A DNA stretch of 64,000 nucleotides. Origin: Mucilaginibacter ginsenosidivorax (GTDB lineage: Bacteria; Bacteroidota; Bacteroidia; Sphingobacteriales; Sphingobacteriaceae). The notes beneath the pieces were generated by a model, which saw only the letters and a program-made list of their open reading frames with translations, had not been told where the DNA came from and did not search any database. Position 1 is the first letter of the stretch. Every line of letters starts with the position of its first letter. Of this stretch, positions 48,074-57,587 are shown in pieces. Location: contig NZ_CP042437.1 in the NCBI RefSeq assembly GCF_007971525.1, forward strand, positions 5,766,001 through 5,830,000, written 5' to 3'. Both the position numbers and the translations under genes were made by a program.

Positions 48074-49108
48074 ATGGCATACATGGATGAGCATCATTAC
48101 TTATTGATCATAGGCTACCTGGAGGGGAAAATAACTGAGGAGGAGACCCAGTATTTGCTGCAAAAGGTTCAAACGGATAAGGATTTTTCTGAAGCATTTG
48201 AAGATATAGCCGAGATCTGGTCGGCCAGAAAGCCGGTTCCCAATAACGGTAACAGGGCTAATGACGCGCTGTATCGCCTCAATAGGAAAATAGACCAGCT
48301 GGACACGGCACCAAGAAAAGTCACAGGCACGGACCAAAATCCCAAAATTGTAAAACTAAGGCCAGTACTGGCAATAGCAGCATCGGTATTGATATTAACC
48401 GGAGTTGTTTGGTTCTATAACGCCCGAATAAATAACAAACCAGCCGGCACATTTGCCCTCATCGAAACACATACGGTTGCGGGCCAAATGAAAAAGATCG
48501 ATCTTCCGGATGGTACCGTTGTTACCCTCAATGCAGCAAGTAAACTGCGAGTTGCCGGCAACTTCGACAATGAGAAGCGTGAAGTTTATTTAGATGGTGA
48601 AGCGTTTTTTGATGTAAAAAGAGATCCGCAAAAGCCATTTATTGTGCATACCGGCAAGGTTGCCACCCAGGTATTAGGTACACATTTCAACGTATCGGCC
48701 TACCAAAACGACAGCAATATTATTGTCTCTCTGATACAGGGCAAGGTTCAGGTGGATATAAATAACGATCCGTCCAAACGCATCATCCTTGACCCCGGTA
48801 AACAAATGACCTATTCCCAAAATGATCATCAGGCCCATGTGACCGATTTTACAATCGAAGATATTACCGGCTGGAAGGTAAATAAACTGGTATTTAACTA
48901 CGATAGCTGGACCGATGCCGCAAAAAAACTGAGCAGGTGGTACGGCGTACCTGTACAACTGGAAGACAGCACCTTGCTGCGCTGCAAGCTGAAAGGCACT
49001 TTTGATAATATCCCGCTAAGTAAAGTGATGGAGCAGATCAAAATGGTTTCGGATATATCATGGAAAATGCAGGGCAATACCATGATCATATCCGGTAAAT
49101 GTAACTAA
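48074..49108 (+). CDS. FecR-family anti-sigma factor
   Basis: 344 residues. N-terminal cytoplasmic region (DEHHYLLIIGYLEGKITEEE), one transmembrane helix about 97-118 (VLAIAASVLILTGVVWFYNA), and the FecR domain (MKKIDLPDGTVVTLNAASKL, REVYLDGEAFFDVKRDPQKP, VATQVLGTHFNVSAYQND). A C-terminal STN-contacting region follows (DSWTDAAKKLSRWYGVPVQL). It lies 77 bp after the sigma gene and 139 bp before the STN-type susC. Confidence 0.93.
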   Translation: MAYMDEHHYLLIIGYLEGKITEEETQYLLQKVQTDKDFSEAFEDIAEIWSARKPVPNNGNRANDALYRLNRKIDQLDTAPRKVTGTDQNPKIVKLRPVLAIAASVLILTGVVWFYNARINNKPAGTFALIETHTVAGQMKKIDLPDGTVVTLNAASKLRVAGNFDNEKREVYLDGEAFFDVKRDPQKPFIVHTGKVATQVLGTHFNVSAYQNDSNIIVSLIQGKVQVDINNDPSKRIILDPGKQMTYSQNDHQAHVTDFTIEDITGWKVNKLVFNYDSWTDAAKKLSRWYGVPVQLEDSTLLRCKLKGTFDNIPLSKVMEQIKMVSDISWKMQGNTMIISGKCN

Positions 49109-49247
49109 ACACAAGAAAGGTAAAACTTAATGAAATAAAGAAAGCATAAAACAAAAACAGGCAGTATGATCAGATCACACCACCTGCTCCGTAATCAGGT
49201 CCTCGCCAAAGGACCCAATTCATTTTAGTATTAACAATCTCAAAAAT

Positions 49248-52200
49248 ATGAAAAAATACATATTCTCGCTTTTAAGTGCGATTTATTTGACGTGCACGGT
49301 TTTGCAAGTCAGTGCAGCCAATATAAACCGCCCATCTGATTCTATCAGTTGTACCATCAATGTTTCCGAAAAATCCATCAAGGAAGTATTCTCTTTAATA
49401 GAAAAACAAACCGGTTTACGCTTTATACACAATGCGACAGAGGCAGAGCTTAGCAAAAAGATCAGTCTTTCTGAAAATAACCAGCCTGTTGACGAAGTAT
49501 TAAAAAAGATTGCCAAACAATCTGGTTTATCATTCAAAAGGGTTGACCAAACCATATATGTACAGACCACCGCCAGGCTCTTGCGGGTTAGCGGCAAAGT
49601 TATCGATGCACAGACAGGTGAAACTATGCCTGGCGTATCGGTAAGGATCAAAAGCAGCACCGATGGCACCGTAACTGACAACTCGGGCAGCTACCATATT
49701 GAGGCTGCTGAAAACAATATCTTGGTATTTTCATTCATCGGTTACCAGTCGCAGGAACTTGCAGTTTCGGGTGGCACACTCAATGTATCTTTAAAACCAG
49801 ATCAGGCCGCGTTAAAAGAAGTGGTAGTAGTAGGTTATGGTAAACAATCACGCAAGTTACTTACCAGCTCTATCGTATCTGTTCAAAATAAAGATTTTAA
49901 TAAAGGCGCATTGAGTAACCCGGCCCAGTTGCTGCAGGGTAAAGTTGCCGGTTTAAATATCACTCGCTCCGGCGACCCGAATGAAAGTCCGTCAATCAGT
50001 TTACGCGGCCCTTCAACACTGCGTACCGGCCAGGCACAGGAGCCTTTTTATGTCATTGACGGCGTAGCCGGTGCCGATTACAGGATCGTAGCTCCCGATG
50101 ATATTGAGACTATTGATGTATTAAAGGATGCATCTGCAACCGCTATTTACGGTACACGTGCAGCCAATGGCGTAATCCTCATCACTACTAAAAAAGGCAA
50201 AAGCGGCCAAACCGCTATATCATACAATGCCTATGCAGGTGTTGAAAAAATTGCCAACAGCATTAAAATGATGAATGCCTCACAATTGAGTGACTACCTT
50301 AGTAAAAACGGCCTGGCCCTTGATCCATCTGATCAAAAAGGAGCCAATACCGACTGGCAAAAAGAGGTAAGCCGCACAGCTTACTCTCAAAACCACAACG
50401 TAGCCCTTACAGGTGGTTTTAATCAAACCACGTACAGCGCCTCGGTTAATTATTTTGATGATAAAGGTATTTTGAAAGGCAGTGCGCTCAACCGTTTTAC
50501 TACTAAAATGGCGGTGGAGCAAAAGGCTTTTAATGACCGTTTAAAACTGGGTTTATCGGTAAACAATGCTACCAGTAACTCAGATATCATCCCCAATCAA
50601 AACATTGTATTGTATAACATGCTGCGTTACCTGCCAACGGTACCGGTAATGCAAAACGGGGTTTACACAGAAAACCTGCAACGCATACAGTACTATAATC
50701 CTGCGGCTTTGCTGGCCGATGCCTATCAAAAAACCAAAAGTAAACTGAGTTTAATAAATGCCACCGCCGAGTTGAAGCTTCCTTTGGGGTTTACTTACAA
50801 CATCAGCCTGTCAACCCAAAATGAACAGGTTAACGGCGGATCCTACTACAACAGTCAGTATACCCTTGATCAGGGCGTTCATGGCGAAGCTTATCGTTCG
50901 TCGTTTGAAAACACCCGTAAAGTAGGCGAAACTTTTTTGACCTATGCCAAAACCACAGGCAAGCACGACATTAACGTGTTAGCAGGTTACAGCTTACAGC
51001 AGGATGTAAACGGCGACGGCTTCCAGGCCAACAACCGTAATTTCCCTACTGATGATATCGGTTACCTGAATATTGGCCTTGGTTCACCTGCCGGCGATTT
51101 CAGGACCGACTGGGGACCAAACCTGTATCAAAAACTGCGTTTAATATCATACTACAGCAGGGCGAAATACAGCTATGATAACAAATATCTGGTGCAGTTA
51201 TCATTAAGGCGCGATGGTTCATCGGCGTTCGGGGCTAACAACAAGTGGGGAACCTTCCCTTCGGCTTCATTGGGCTGGAGAATCATTGAAGAATCATTCA
51301 TGAAAAACCAGCATTTGTTTAATGATCTGAAACTGAGGGCCAGCTACGGGATCACAGGTAACTCGCTGGGCTTTGACCCGCTGATTTCGCAGATCAAATA
51401 TGGTTCGGCAGGTGCTTTTTACTATAACGGCGTGTTCACCAACTCTATCGGCCCTTCGCAAAATGCCAATCCTGATCTGAAATGGGAAAAAACCACCATG
51501 TATAACTTAGGCCTGGATTTCTCATTATTTAACGGCAGGTTGAGCGGAACTATCGAAGCATATGATAAAAAAACCAACGACCTGATCTACTTTTACCCGG
51601 TATCAACCACTCAGTATTTTGTAGGTACCTTAACGGCTAATGTGGGCTCAATCTCTAACAAAGGGTACGAGGTTACCATTAATGCTACGCCCGTAGCTTC
51701 AAGCAGCTTCAAGTGGAATACTTCTGTTAACATCGCACACAACAAGAATAAGCTGGTATCGCTGTCAAACAGCAGCTTTAAGCTTGATTCCATTCCACAG
51801 GCAGAACCGGGCGGCCAGGGCGAATCAGGATACAAGGTACAAATCCTGAAAACGGGTTATCCGGTTGGCCAGTTCCTGTTGTACAAATATGCAGGTAAAA
51901 ATGCCAATGGCGTATCGCAGTTTTATAGCCGTAGCGGCGGCGTTACCACCACTCCAACATCCAAAGATTATTTTTATGCCGGTAACGCGCAGCCTAAATT
52001 AGTATTTGGGTTCAATAACAGCTTTACTTATGGCAACTTTGATCTTAATGTATTTGTGCGCGGCTCGGTTGGCGGTAAAATCCTGAACGCTACCCTTGCC
52101 GATTTGAACCGTACAAGCGATGTGAGGAGCTACAACCTGCCCGCATCATCGGCCAACGAATCGCCTAAAGATGTGAATGCCTATTTATACTCTGATCGTT

Positions 52201-52442
52201 ATATCGAAAGCGGCTCATACCTGCGTTTGGACAATGCCACGCTTGGTTATACTTTTCCAAAATTTACCCCGGGCATCCGCAACCTGCATGTATATCTATC
52301 GGGTAATAACCTGGCGGTTATAACCGGCTACAAGGGGATCGATCCGGAGATTTCATCAGGCGGGCTTACACCGGGCATCGATAACAAAAATTATTACCCG
52401 CGCACAAGAGCTTTCCTGTTCGGTTTAAGTGCATCATTTTAA
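49248..52442 (+). CDS. SusC/RagA-family transporter with STN signalling domain
   Basis: 1064 residues: signal peptide (ending near VSAAN), STN domain (EKSIKEVFSLIEKQTGLRFI to VDQTIYVQTT), carboxypeptidase-like domain (GKVIDAQTGETMPGVSVRIK), plug (KEVVVVGYGKQSRKLLTSSI, LKDASATAIYGTRAANGVI) and barrel ending FLFGLSASF. The STN domain pairs it with the FecR/sigma genes just upstream. This gene and the next look visibly richer in G/C at third positions than the first two susC genes, which may mean a different expression level or origin. Confidence 0.94.
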   Translation: MKKYIFSLLSAIYLTCTVLQVSAANINRPSDSISCTINVSEKSIKEVFSLIEKQTGLRFIHNATEAELSKKISLSENNQPVDEVLKKIAKQSGLSFKRVDQTIYVQTTARLLRVSGKVIDAQTGETMPGVSVRIKSSTDGTVTDNSGSYHIEAAENNILVFSFIGYQSQELAVSGGTLNVSLKPDQAALKEVVVVGYGKQSRKLLTSSIVSVQNKDFNKGALSNPAQLLQGKVAGLNITRSGDPNESPSISLRGPSTLRTGQAQEPFYVIDGVAGADYRIVAPDDIETIDVLKDASATAIYGTRAANGVILITTKKGKSGQTAISYNAYAGVEKIANSIKMMNASQLSDYLSKNGLALDPSDQKGANTDWQKEVSRTAYSQNHNVALTGGFNQTTYSASVNYFDDKGILKGSALNRFTTKMAVEQKAFNDRLKLGLSVNNATSNSDIIPNQNIVLYNMLRYLPTVPVMQNGVYTENLQRIQYYNPAALLADAYQKTKSKLSLINATAELKLPLGFTYNISLSTQNEQVNGGSYYNSQYTLDQGVHGEAYRSSFENTRKVGETFLTYAKTTGKHDINVLAGYSLQQDVNGDGFQANNRNFPTDDIGYLNIGLGSPAGDFRTDWGPNLYQKLRLISYYSRAKYSYDNKYLVQLSLRRDGSSAFGANNKWGTFPSASLGWRIIEESFMKNQHLFNDLKLRASYGITGNSLGFDPLISQIKYGSAGAFYYNGVFTNSIGPSQNANPDLKWEKTTMYNLGLDFSLFNGRLSGTIEAYDKKTNDLIYFYPVSTTQYFVGTLTANVGSISNKGYEVTINATPVASSSFKWNTSVNIAHNKNKLVSLSNSSFKLDSIPQAEPGGQGESGYKVQILKTGYPVGQFLLYKYAGKNANGVSQFYSRSGGVTTTPTSKDYFYAGNAQPKLVFGFNNSFTYGNFDLNVFVRGSVGGKILNATLADLNRTSDVRSYNLPASSANESPKDVNAYLYSDRYIESGSYLRLDNATLGYTFPKFTPGIRNLHVYLSGNNLAVITGYKGIDPEISSGGLTPGIDNKNYYPRTRAFLFGLSASF

Positions 52443-52466
52443 ATCATACACCATAAAAAGATCAAC

Positions 52467-54044
52467 ATGAAGACTATTTATAAATACTGCGCCATATTTT
52501 TTGCGGCCATCACTATATCATCATGCACCAAAGTTGATGTGCCTGTTGAAACCGAATTAACCCCTAAAAATTTCCCTACAACACCGCAGCAGTTTATCCT
52601 GGCTTCGGGAGCGGCTTACGCACAGTTGAGAGGATCGTTTGCACAATCATACTGGCAAATGCAAACCCTGAGTACCGATGAGGCTATTATGCCTGCAAGG
52701 GCCGGTGGCTGGCGCGATGGCGGCCGCTATCAACAACTGCATTATCACAGCTGGAATGCCGACCTGCCACAGGTGCAGGATGCCTGGACATGGGGCTTTG
52801 GTACCATCAGTACCTGTAACCGCATCATCGCTACTTTTGCTACATCGCCAGATAACGCCGCCAAAGCTACTACCATTGCCGAATTGAGGGCTACCCGTGC
52901 CATGGTGTTTTTCTTTATGATGGACCTGTACGGTAATATACCCGTAGTAACCTCATTCGGATCTGCAGATAAACCTGCTACTACCGCCCGTAAAGATGTT
53001 TTTGCTTTTATTGAAAAAGAGTTGAACGAGGTAATCCCAAACCTGAGCATCGTAGTTGATCAAAGCACTTACGGCAGGCCAACCCAATTTACCGCCTATG
53101 CCATATTAGCTAAAATGTACCTGAATGCCGAAGTTTACACCGGCACAGGCCGCTATAATGATGTCGTTAAAATGTGTGATAACATCATGCAATCGGGCAA
53201 ATACAGTTTGGAGGATGATTATCTTAAAATGTTTTACCCAGACAACGGCCCTAAGGTTAAAGAATTCATTTTCGCTATCCCTTATGATCACGCGCAGGCA
53301 CAGGCTGAGCAGTTTAGCTGGTATTCATTGCACCCGGCCCTGCAGGCTAAATATGGTTTATCATACCGCTTAAGTAACCCATGCAGCACTATCCCATCAT
53401 ACTACGCGCAGTTTAACGATCCTAACGATATCCGTACCAGCCTTTGGCTTATCGGTAAGCAATATGATTTTGCCGGTAACCCCATCATCATTAAAACCAC
53501 TAAAAAAGGATTGGACGCGTCATACAGCGGCCCCGACCCTACAGCCCCGGTTGATTTCCAGTTAACCTTTACACCCGACCTTACCCTGGTTGATGTACCT
53601 ACCTTCGAGGTTGGCGGCGATGAGCTGGGCAAAGCCAAGGGCATCCGCAATAACAAATACTATCCTGATGTTACCGCTACCGACCGTAATCAAAGTAACG
53701 ACGTACCGGTTTTCCGTTATGCCGATGTAATACTGATGAAAGCCGAAGCTATTTTAAGAGGTGCTAATGTAACCAATGGCGAAACCGCCTTATCGCTGGT
53801 TAACCAGTTAAGGGCTAAACGCAAGGCAGCTACCTGGAGCAGCGTTGATCTGCCTAACCTGTTACAGGAACGCGCACGTGAGCTAAACTGGGAAACCTGG
53901 AGAAGAAACGACCTGATCCGTTTTGGCAAATATGAAGAGTCATGGGGTTACAAAACTGATAAGGACGTTAACAAACGCCTTTTCCCAATCCCATCTGCCG
54001 AGCTTATTCTCAACTCAAAGCTTAAACAGAATATCGGTTATTAA
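52467..54044 (+). CDS. SusD/RagB-family lipoprotein
   Basis: 525 residues; lipoprotein Cys20 (ITISSCTKVDVPVETELTPK). SusD core: ATRAMVFFFMMDLYGNIPVV; C-terminal VPVFRYADVILMKAEAILRG and RARELNWETWRRNDLIRFGK. It pairs with the SusC 24 bp upstream and ends the locus at a terminator (54069). No enzyme genes accompany the pair, so the substrate is unknown; small glycans and conjugates are both possible. Confidence 0.93.
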   Translation: MKTIYKYCAIFFAAITISSCTKVDVPVETELTPKNFPTTPQQFILASGAAYAQLRGSFAQSYWQMQTLSTDEAIMPARAGGWRDGGRYQQLHYHSWNADLPQVQDAWTWGFGTISTCNRIIATFATSPDNAAKATTIAELRATRAMVFFFMMDLYGNIPVVTSFGSADKPATTARKDVFAFIEKELNEVIPNLSIVVDQSTYGRPTQFTAYAILAKMYLNAEVYTGTGRYNDVVKMCDNIMQSGKYSLEDDYLKMFYPDNGPKVKEFIFAIPYDHAQAQAEQFSWYSLHPALQAKYGLSYRLSNPCSTIPSYYAQFNDPNDIRTSLWLIGKQYDFAGNPIIIKTTKKGLDASYSGPDPTAPVDFQLTFTPDLTLVDVPTFEVGGDELGKAKGIRNNKYYPDVTATDRNQSNDVPVFRYADVILMKAEAILRGANVTNGETALSLVNQLRAKRKAATWSSVDLPNLLQERARELNWETWRRNDLIRFGKYEESWGYKTDKDVNKRLFPIPSAELILNSKLKQNIGY

Positions 54045-54068
54045 TAATACCCCCTTTTTAATAAACTC

Positions 54069-54098
54069 AGCTGTCCCGTGTTTTCGGGGCAGCTTTTT
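54069..54098 (+). terminator. Rho-independent terminator after SusD
   Basis: The stem AGCTGTCCCG pairs with CGGGGCAGCT (one G-T pair), followed by TTTTT, 25 bp after the susD stop. Confidence 0.8.
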
Positions 54099-54276
54099 AG
54101 TCTTACTGCGATTCTACAAAACTTCAATACCGCAAAATTGTCAGTCCTGAAAAGAAGGTGATAGATTTCAGCCTGGAAAATGGAAGGATCAAAATTGTCC
54201 TCTATGATGTATTTATTAAACTAATACATAGAAAATACTCAGATTTTTAGTTGGATATATAACATTAAATTAATTT

Positions 54277-54493
54277 GCTTAACCAACCGTTCTCAAAGTG
54301 AAAAAAGGCAGGTCGTATATTAGCAATGATCGGATGACTACTTAAAAAAAACTCTCTGTGAAAACGATAAAATATTCACGAAGCCATTTTTCAGGCTTAT
54401 GCAGGAACCCGGTTAGTAAGGTGTTTTGAAATACATTGAAGGCTTTTCTAAATGTGTTCTCCAAAAGCCTGTATTGAGCGTAATATTCCCCTA
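54277..54493 (-). pseudogene. AraC-regulator remnant related to the 12825 gene
   Basis: Minus-strand translation gives GNITLNTGFWRTHLEKPSMY-FKTP, then in a second frame LTGFLHKPEKWLREYFIVFT-ESF, then in a third frame FLSSHPIIANIRPAFFHFEN-G. These align in order with the intact regulator at 12825-13778 (GNAQLNGGFWKTNLSRPALY-FKTP, SKPERWLQEYFIVFTDAFL, NPILAELIFDMPFFHLE). At least two frameshifts occur and both ends are missing. Nucleotide similarity is also visible by eye. This is a degraded paralogue at the edge of the mobile-element region. Confidence 0.75.
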
Positions 54494-54526
54494 CGGGCTA
54501 CTAAGATCAATAACAAAAGAAGGTAA

Positions 54527-54555
54527 AACCCTGAAAATCAAAATTTTGCAGGGTT
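54527..54555 (+). terminator. Terminator-like hairpin
   Basis: AACCCTG (54527-54533) pairs with CAGGGTT (54549-54555); A/T bases between them extend the stem. A weak T-rich tract follows. It lies between the AraC remnant and the integrase remnant and has no obvious gene to terminate. Confidence 0.4.
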
Positions 54556-54610
54556 ATTCTTTATAGCCAAAACGCCATTTTATGCACCAATTCACTACAA
54601 AAAAGTGAGC

Positions 54611-54653
54611 AATTCGGTGAGTACTAAAATGGGAAATAACTACTCACCGAATT
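54611..54653. repeat. 43-bp hairpin, 13-bp arms with 17-nt loop
   Basis: AATTCGGTGAGTA (54611-54623) and TACTCACCGAATT (54641-54653) are perfect inverted repeats. They lie 99 bp upstream of the integrase remnant and have the same 13-17-13 geometry as 55087-55129. Possible roles: recombinase binding, terminator, or element end. Confidence 0.65.
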
Positions 54654-54751
54654 CGATTCAAATAATTGATAGTCAACATGTTCAAAAATTAAACATCTTG
54701 ACAGAAGAAGATAGCAAGCCTAGTTTTGTTTAACTTTTAAAGCTTGTTATT

Positions 54752-55144
54752 ATGAAAATCAACTTCCATTTGCTCTTTTATTTAAAGAAGCAAAAAAATT
54801 ACCAGGACGGTACTGTCGCTATCTACATGCGTATCACTGTGAACGGCAAACGTGCAGAAATTTCAGCTGGCAGAGAATGTGACCCTACAAGATGGAATGC
54901 CCGTGCCGGAAAGGGGATAGGGACAAAAGAAGACATCCGGGCACTGAATAAATACTTAGAATCTTTACAAACTAAGGTAAAAGCGGCACATCAAACTTTA
55001 GTAGATGCAGGAAAAATCATCACAGCCGAAAGTTTAAGAGATCAATTCACGGGCAAAGAAGAAAAAAGCCGATATCTGATGGAAATTATCGACACTTCTT
55101 ATGTGGAAAATCTCGGAGAAGTGTCGATATTATTGGAGAAATGA
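54752..55144 (+). pseudogene. Truncated tyrosine recombinase (conjugative-element integrase), N-terminal part
   Basis: 130 residues against roughly 400 or more for intact family members. The sequence MKINFHLLFYLKKQKNYQDG, with TVAIYMRITVNGKRAEISAG and CDPTRWNARAGKGIGTKEDI, is the arm-type DNA-binding domain of Bacteroidota conjugative-transposon integrases. The start of the core-binding (SAM-like) domain follows up to about KEEKSRYLMEI. The remaining residues (IDTSYVENLGEVSILLEK) are encoded by a perfect 43-bp hairpin and do not continue the family. The catalytic domain with its R-H-R-Y residues is absent, so this element cannot use this integrase for excision. Confidence 0.8.
55087..55129. 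repeat. 43-bp hairpin at the truncation point of the integrase
   Basis: TATCGACACTTCT (55087-55099) and AGAAGTGTCGATA (55117-55129) are perfect 13-bp inverted repeats around a 17-nt loop. They begin exactly where the integrase loses family similarity and share the geometry of 54611-54653. Confidence 0.7.
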
Positions 55145-55170
55145 ACCTGTCTTGGTATTTTGATAGGACT

Positions 55171-55674
55171 TCAATCTTTGAACTTAATATTAAGATTTTG
55201 TCCCTTTTTCGACATAAACAATCTCATTTTTTTAACCTCATCGGTTTCTTCGTCGAAAGCTGGTAAACTCTTAAGTGTTTGATAGCTATTCCTCACGCTG
55301 ATAAACGGAAATTCTTCAAAATTGTAATATTCTAGACCAATTACAGGTGAATAAGAAAGGCTGTTTTTAGTTATAAAATCAACCATAGTTTTATCAGATT
55401 CTTTTACCACAAGTGCAATTTCCTCGATGTCTTTTTCCTCATTTTCCGTATTAATTTCAATTTCGAGACGACTTTGGTAAAAAATCAACATGATATCGCT
55501 TTCTTTGACATTTGCGGAAAACTTAAAATGCCTGGTTAAAATGTAAGAGCCAGTGGTCGTAGTACGCCAATCATAACTACTAGTGTATTCATGGGAAGCT
55601 GCCAAACTCATCCCCTCTAGACCAGCATTCACTTTATACTCGAGTATTGTTTCTGCTTTCTCTAATATCTTCAT
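55171..55674 (-). CDS. Hypothetical protein, element cargo
   Basis: 167 residues; no family recognised. The sequence is soluble and acidic, with beta-strand-like segments (GSYILTRHFKFSANVKESDI, RLEIEINTENEEKDIEEIA) and a C-terminus LFMSKKGQNLNIKFKD. No signal peptide or membrane helix. It converges with the integrase remnant (26-bp gap). Small acidic orphan proteins in element cargo are sometimes immunity or antitoxin proteins, but nothing here proves that. Confidence 0.6.
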   Translation of the reverse strand: MKILEKAETILEYKVNAGLEGMSLAASHEYTSSYDWRTTTTGSYILTRHFKFSANVKESDIMLIFYQSRLEIEINTENEEKDIEEIALVVKESDKTMVDFITKNSLSYSPVIGLEYYNFEEFPFISVRNSYQTLKSLPAFDEETDEVKKMRLFMSKKGQNLNIKFKD

Positions 55675-56288
55675 GATTTATTTAATGATTCTTAAAATAC
55701 TAACATCGTCTTTTTTCCCTTATTTAGAGAATTTCATCGCACACACCTCATCATATATCTTGCTTTGCGCGAAATATGATAGGGATGAGACGAAACGCGC
55801 AACTTTATCAGAAGCATGTTGTATTCTCTCAATATTATCAGCAGATCATTTATGATTTTAAGCAATATAACAGGTTTGCCGAACACTCTACGGTCAAAGT
55901 CTACCGTAACTACTTGAACTCTTTTCCGGAATGCATTGATCAAGGGCTCCGGAATATATAATGATACGTCAGGCCCCCTAGACTGGGCTCGAACCGCCTA
56001 AATAAAGTAGCTACACATCTACCCACTATATTCCAATCAACAAATAAAAGTGGGCTTCGTTATTTTGCTTCTGTTTTTACAAGAAAATAAGTTCGAGCCA
56101 CTCTAAGAAAAGTGCTACGCAAAAAAAAGAATGGCGAAAAGGTTTGCTGAATAATCGTAATTCCTTAAAACTTCGGGGTCAAATCTTTATGGAGCAGGGG
56201 GCTTGCCTCAAGATGTTTACAAAGGCTATCTAAATCCCTCAAATTGCCAATTTACCAATAAAAATATTTATATACTCTTTTAAAAACT
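55675..56288. other. Gene-poor region within element cargo
   Basis: No supported gene. A small plus-strand frame at 55776-55961 (ending FAEHSTVKVYRNYLNSFPEC) has a weak resemblance to transposase helix-turn-helix linkers. The bases at 55971-55995 contain a T-loop-like GGCTCGAACC block (minus strand GGTTCGAGCC), but no cloverleaf can be built. The region reads like decayed sequence. Confidence 0.4.
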
Positions 56289-56318
56289 CAAAAGGGCTTG
56301 CAATTGCAAACCCTTTTG
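56289..56318 (-). terminator. Terminator of the PL14-like gene
   Basis: Long hairpin: CAAAAGGG pairs with CCCTTTTG, and inside it TTGCAATTGCAA is self-complementary. On the minus strand it is followed by AGTTTTTAAAA, about 24 bp after the stop at 56342. Confidence 0.75.
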
Positions 56319-56341
56319 CTGGCAGATAATGAGATATGATT

Positions 56342-57229
56342 TTAACTGCTTATACGATGAATAACCAGGTTATCATAGTAAATATAATCTGTTGTATTGG
56401 TCCACCACGATGAGTCATTACCGCCACGGAAGGTATGCCAGGTTAACTGATCTATTAATCGTTTACCATCATTAGTGGTCCAGCGAATATCCTGGTCAAG
56501 TATAATCGAACCATTGATAACGATCTGAACATGGCCGTTTGTATTGCTGCCACTATTGCTTTTGATATAAAGATGTACATGGTACCACTGGCCTTTATTC
56601 AAAGAGCCGCTGCTTGGATATGATCGTCCGAAAGTATCACCAAATGTTCCCGGTTGATCTTTATAATAAAGGTAAGGTTGGAAAAACACGCGCGAGCCGC
56701 TATTATACCACATCAGGCGGAGCGTCCCTCCATTACCATCCCATCCTGGGTCGCCCCCCGTATTGTGGTCGCCTATACCAAAACCGAAGCCAACTTTTCC
56801 GCCTTTTCCCCAGTTAAACTGGCTGTGAAACTTAACGTCATAGTCGGCCTCATAGGCAGTTCCGTTACCGAGTTGAGTATTGGAGATCAAACCGCCGCCA
56901 TCGTCCAAATTAGGCACCAGAGTTACTCTGACACCAACACTGTTATTGCCATTGGTTGTATATGCGCCGCCTTGTCCGTACCAGGTATTTGTATTGCCAA
57001 AGTCGGCATTAGCGAGGCTTTGCGGATAATTAGCTCCATTGGCCCTGTTATCCCAATTAATGGTCCACGTGTTATTTATAGCGTTTACTGACAATTGTTT
57101 GGAAGCTGCAACCGCTTCTTCTTTTGGTAGTTCGGGTTTTTGAGCGACGCTCTCGTCTTTTTTACAGCTGCCTAAAAGCGCCATTGCAACCAGAGTGAAC
57201 AGGCTGGTTTTTAATAAGGATGATTTCAT
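56342..57229 (-). CDS. PL14-like polysaccharide lyase, lipoprotein
   Basis: 295 residues; lipoprotein signal with Cys22 (VAMALLGSCKKDESV). The jelly-roll core is suggested by TAYEADYDVKFHSQFNWGKG, GKVGFGFGIGDHNTGGDPGW, TLRLMWYNSGSRVFFQPYLY and QWYHVHLYIKSNSG. This pattern (FxWGKGGKxxGFGxG, GxLRLMWxxxG, YVHLYIKxN) recalls the polysaccharide lyase 14 / alginate-lyase-like fold. The assignment is from memory of the family; the substrate could be alginate or another uronic-acid glycan. It is a single-gene unit with its own terminator, as expected for cargo. Confidence 0.7.
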   Translation of the reverse strand: MKSSLLKTSLFTLVAMALLGSCKKDESVAQKPELPKEEAVAASKQLSVNAINNTWTINWDNRANGANYPQSLANADFGNTNTWYGQGGAYTTNGNNSVGVRVTLVPNLDDGGGLISNTQLGNGTAYEADYDVKFHSQFNWGKGGKVGFGFGIGDHNTGGDPGWDGNGGTLRLMWYNSGSRVFFQPYLYYKDQPGTFGDTFGRSYPSSGSLNKGQWYHVHLYIKSNSGSNTNGHVQIVINGSIILDQDIRWTTNDGKRLIDQLTWHTFRGGNDSSWWTNTTDYIYYDNLVIHRISS

Positions 57230-57587
57230 GATAGATTAATAAATTTTGGTTATAAATTGGTTTATTTTAAACGTAAACAAATTACATTACCCTCGCATTA
57301 GACTTAGCCGCATCAGTACTGTAGTCTCCTTTCTTCCAGCGTGGAAAATAGTTTTCTCTGTTTACGGTAAGTCGTATGATAGCTACAGGCAACTTGTTGA
57401 ATAACATTCTCTTAAAGATGATACCCTATTTTTTACCTCCTTCTTAAATCGGTTCAGTCATCGGCGATATATTCAGTAAAATAAGTTCAATGAAAAAGCC
57501 CCACAAGTATATAGGACTTAATCAGGGGCTAATACCTGGGTTGGCCACCATAGCTGAAATTCTTTCGCTCCGGTAGTTGTATTTCAA
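57230..57587. other. Intergenic region with a long-loop hairpin
   Basis: Holds the promoter of the PL14-like gene (no clear box found). A hairpin with AGCCCC (57497-57502) and GGGGCT (57525-57530) lies beyond the stop of the 57588 gene; on the minus strand it is followed by TTTTTC, so it could be a weak terminator for that gene. No coding potential seen. Confidence 0.4.

Noticed and set aside
55776..55961. 61-residue frame with weak transposase helix-turn-helix flavour
   Set aside because: Too short, no family match I can defend, and the surrounding sequence looks decayed.
55971..55995. tRNA 3'-end-like block (minus strand GGTTCGAGCC) as a possible attachment site
   Set aside because: T-stem pairing is poor, no anticodon or D arm can be built, and no second copy is seen in the window.
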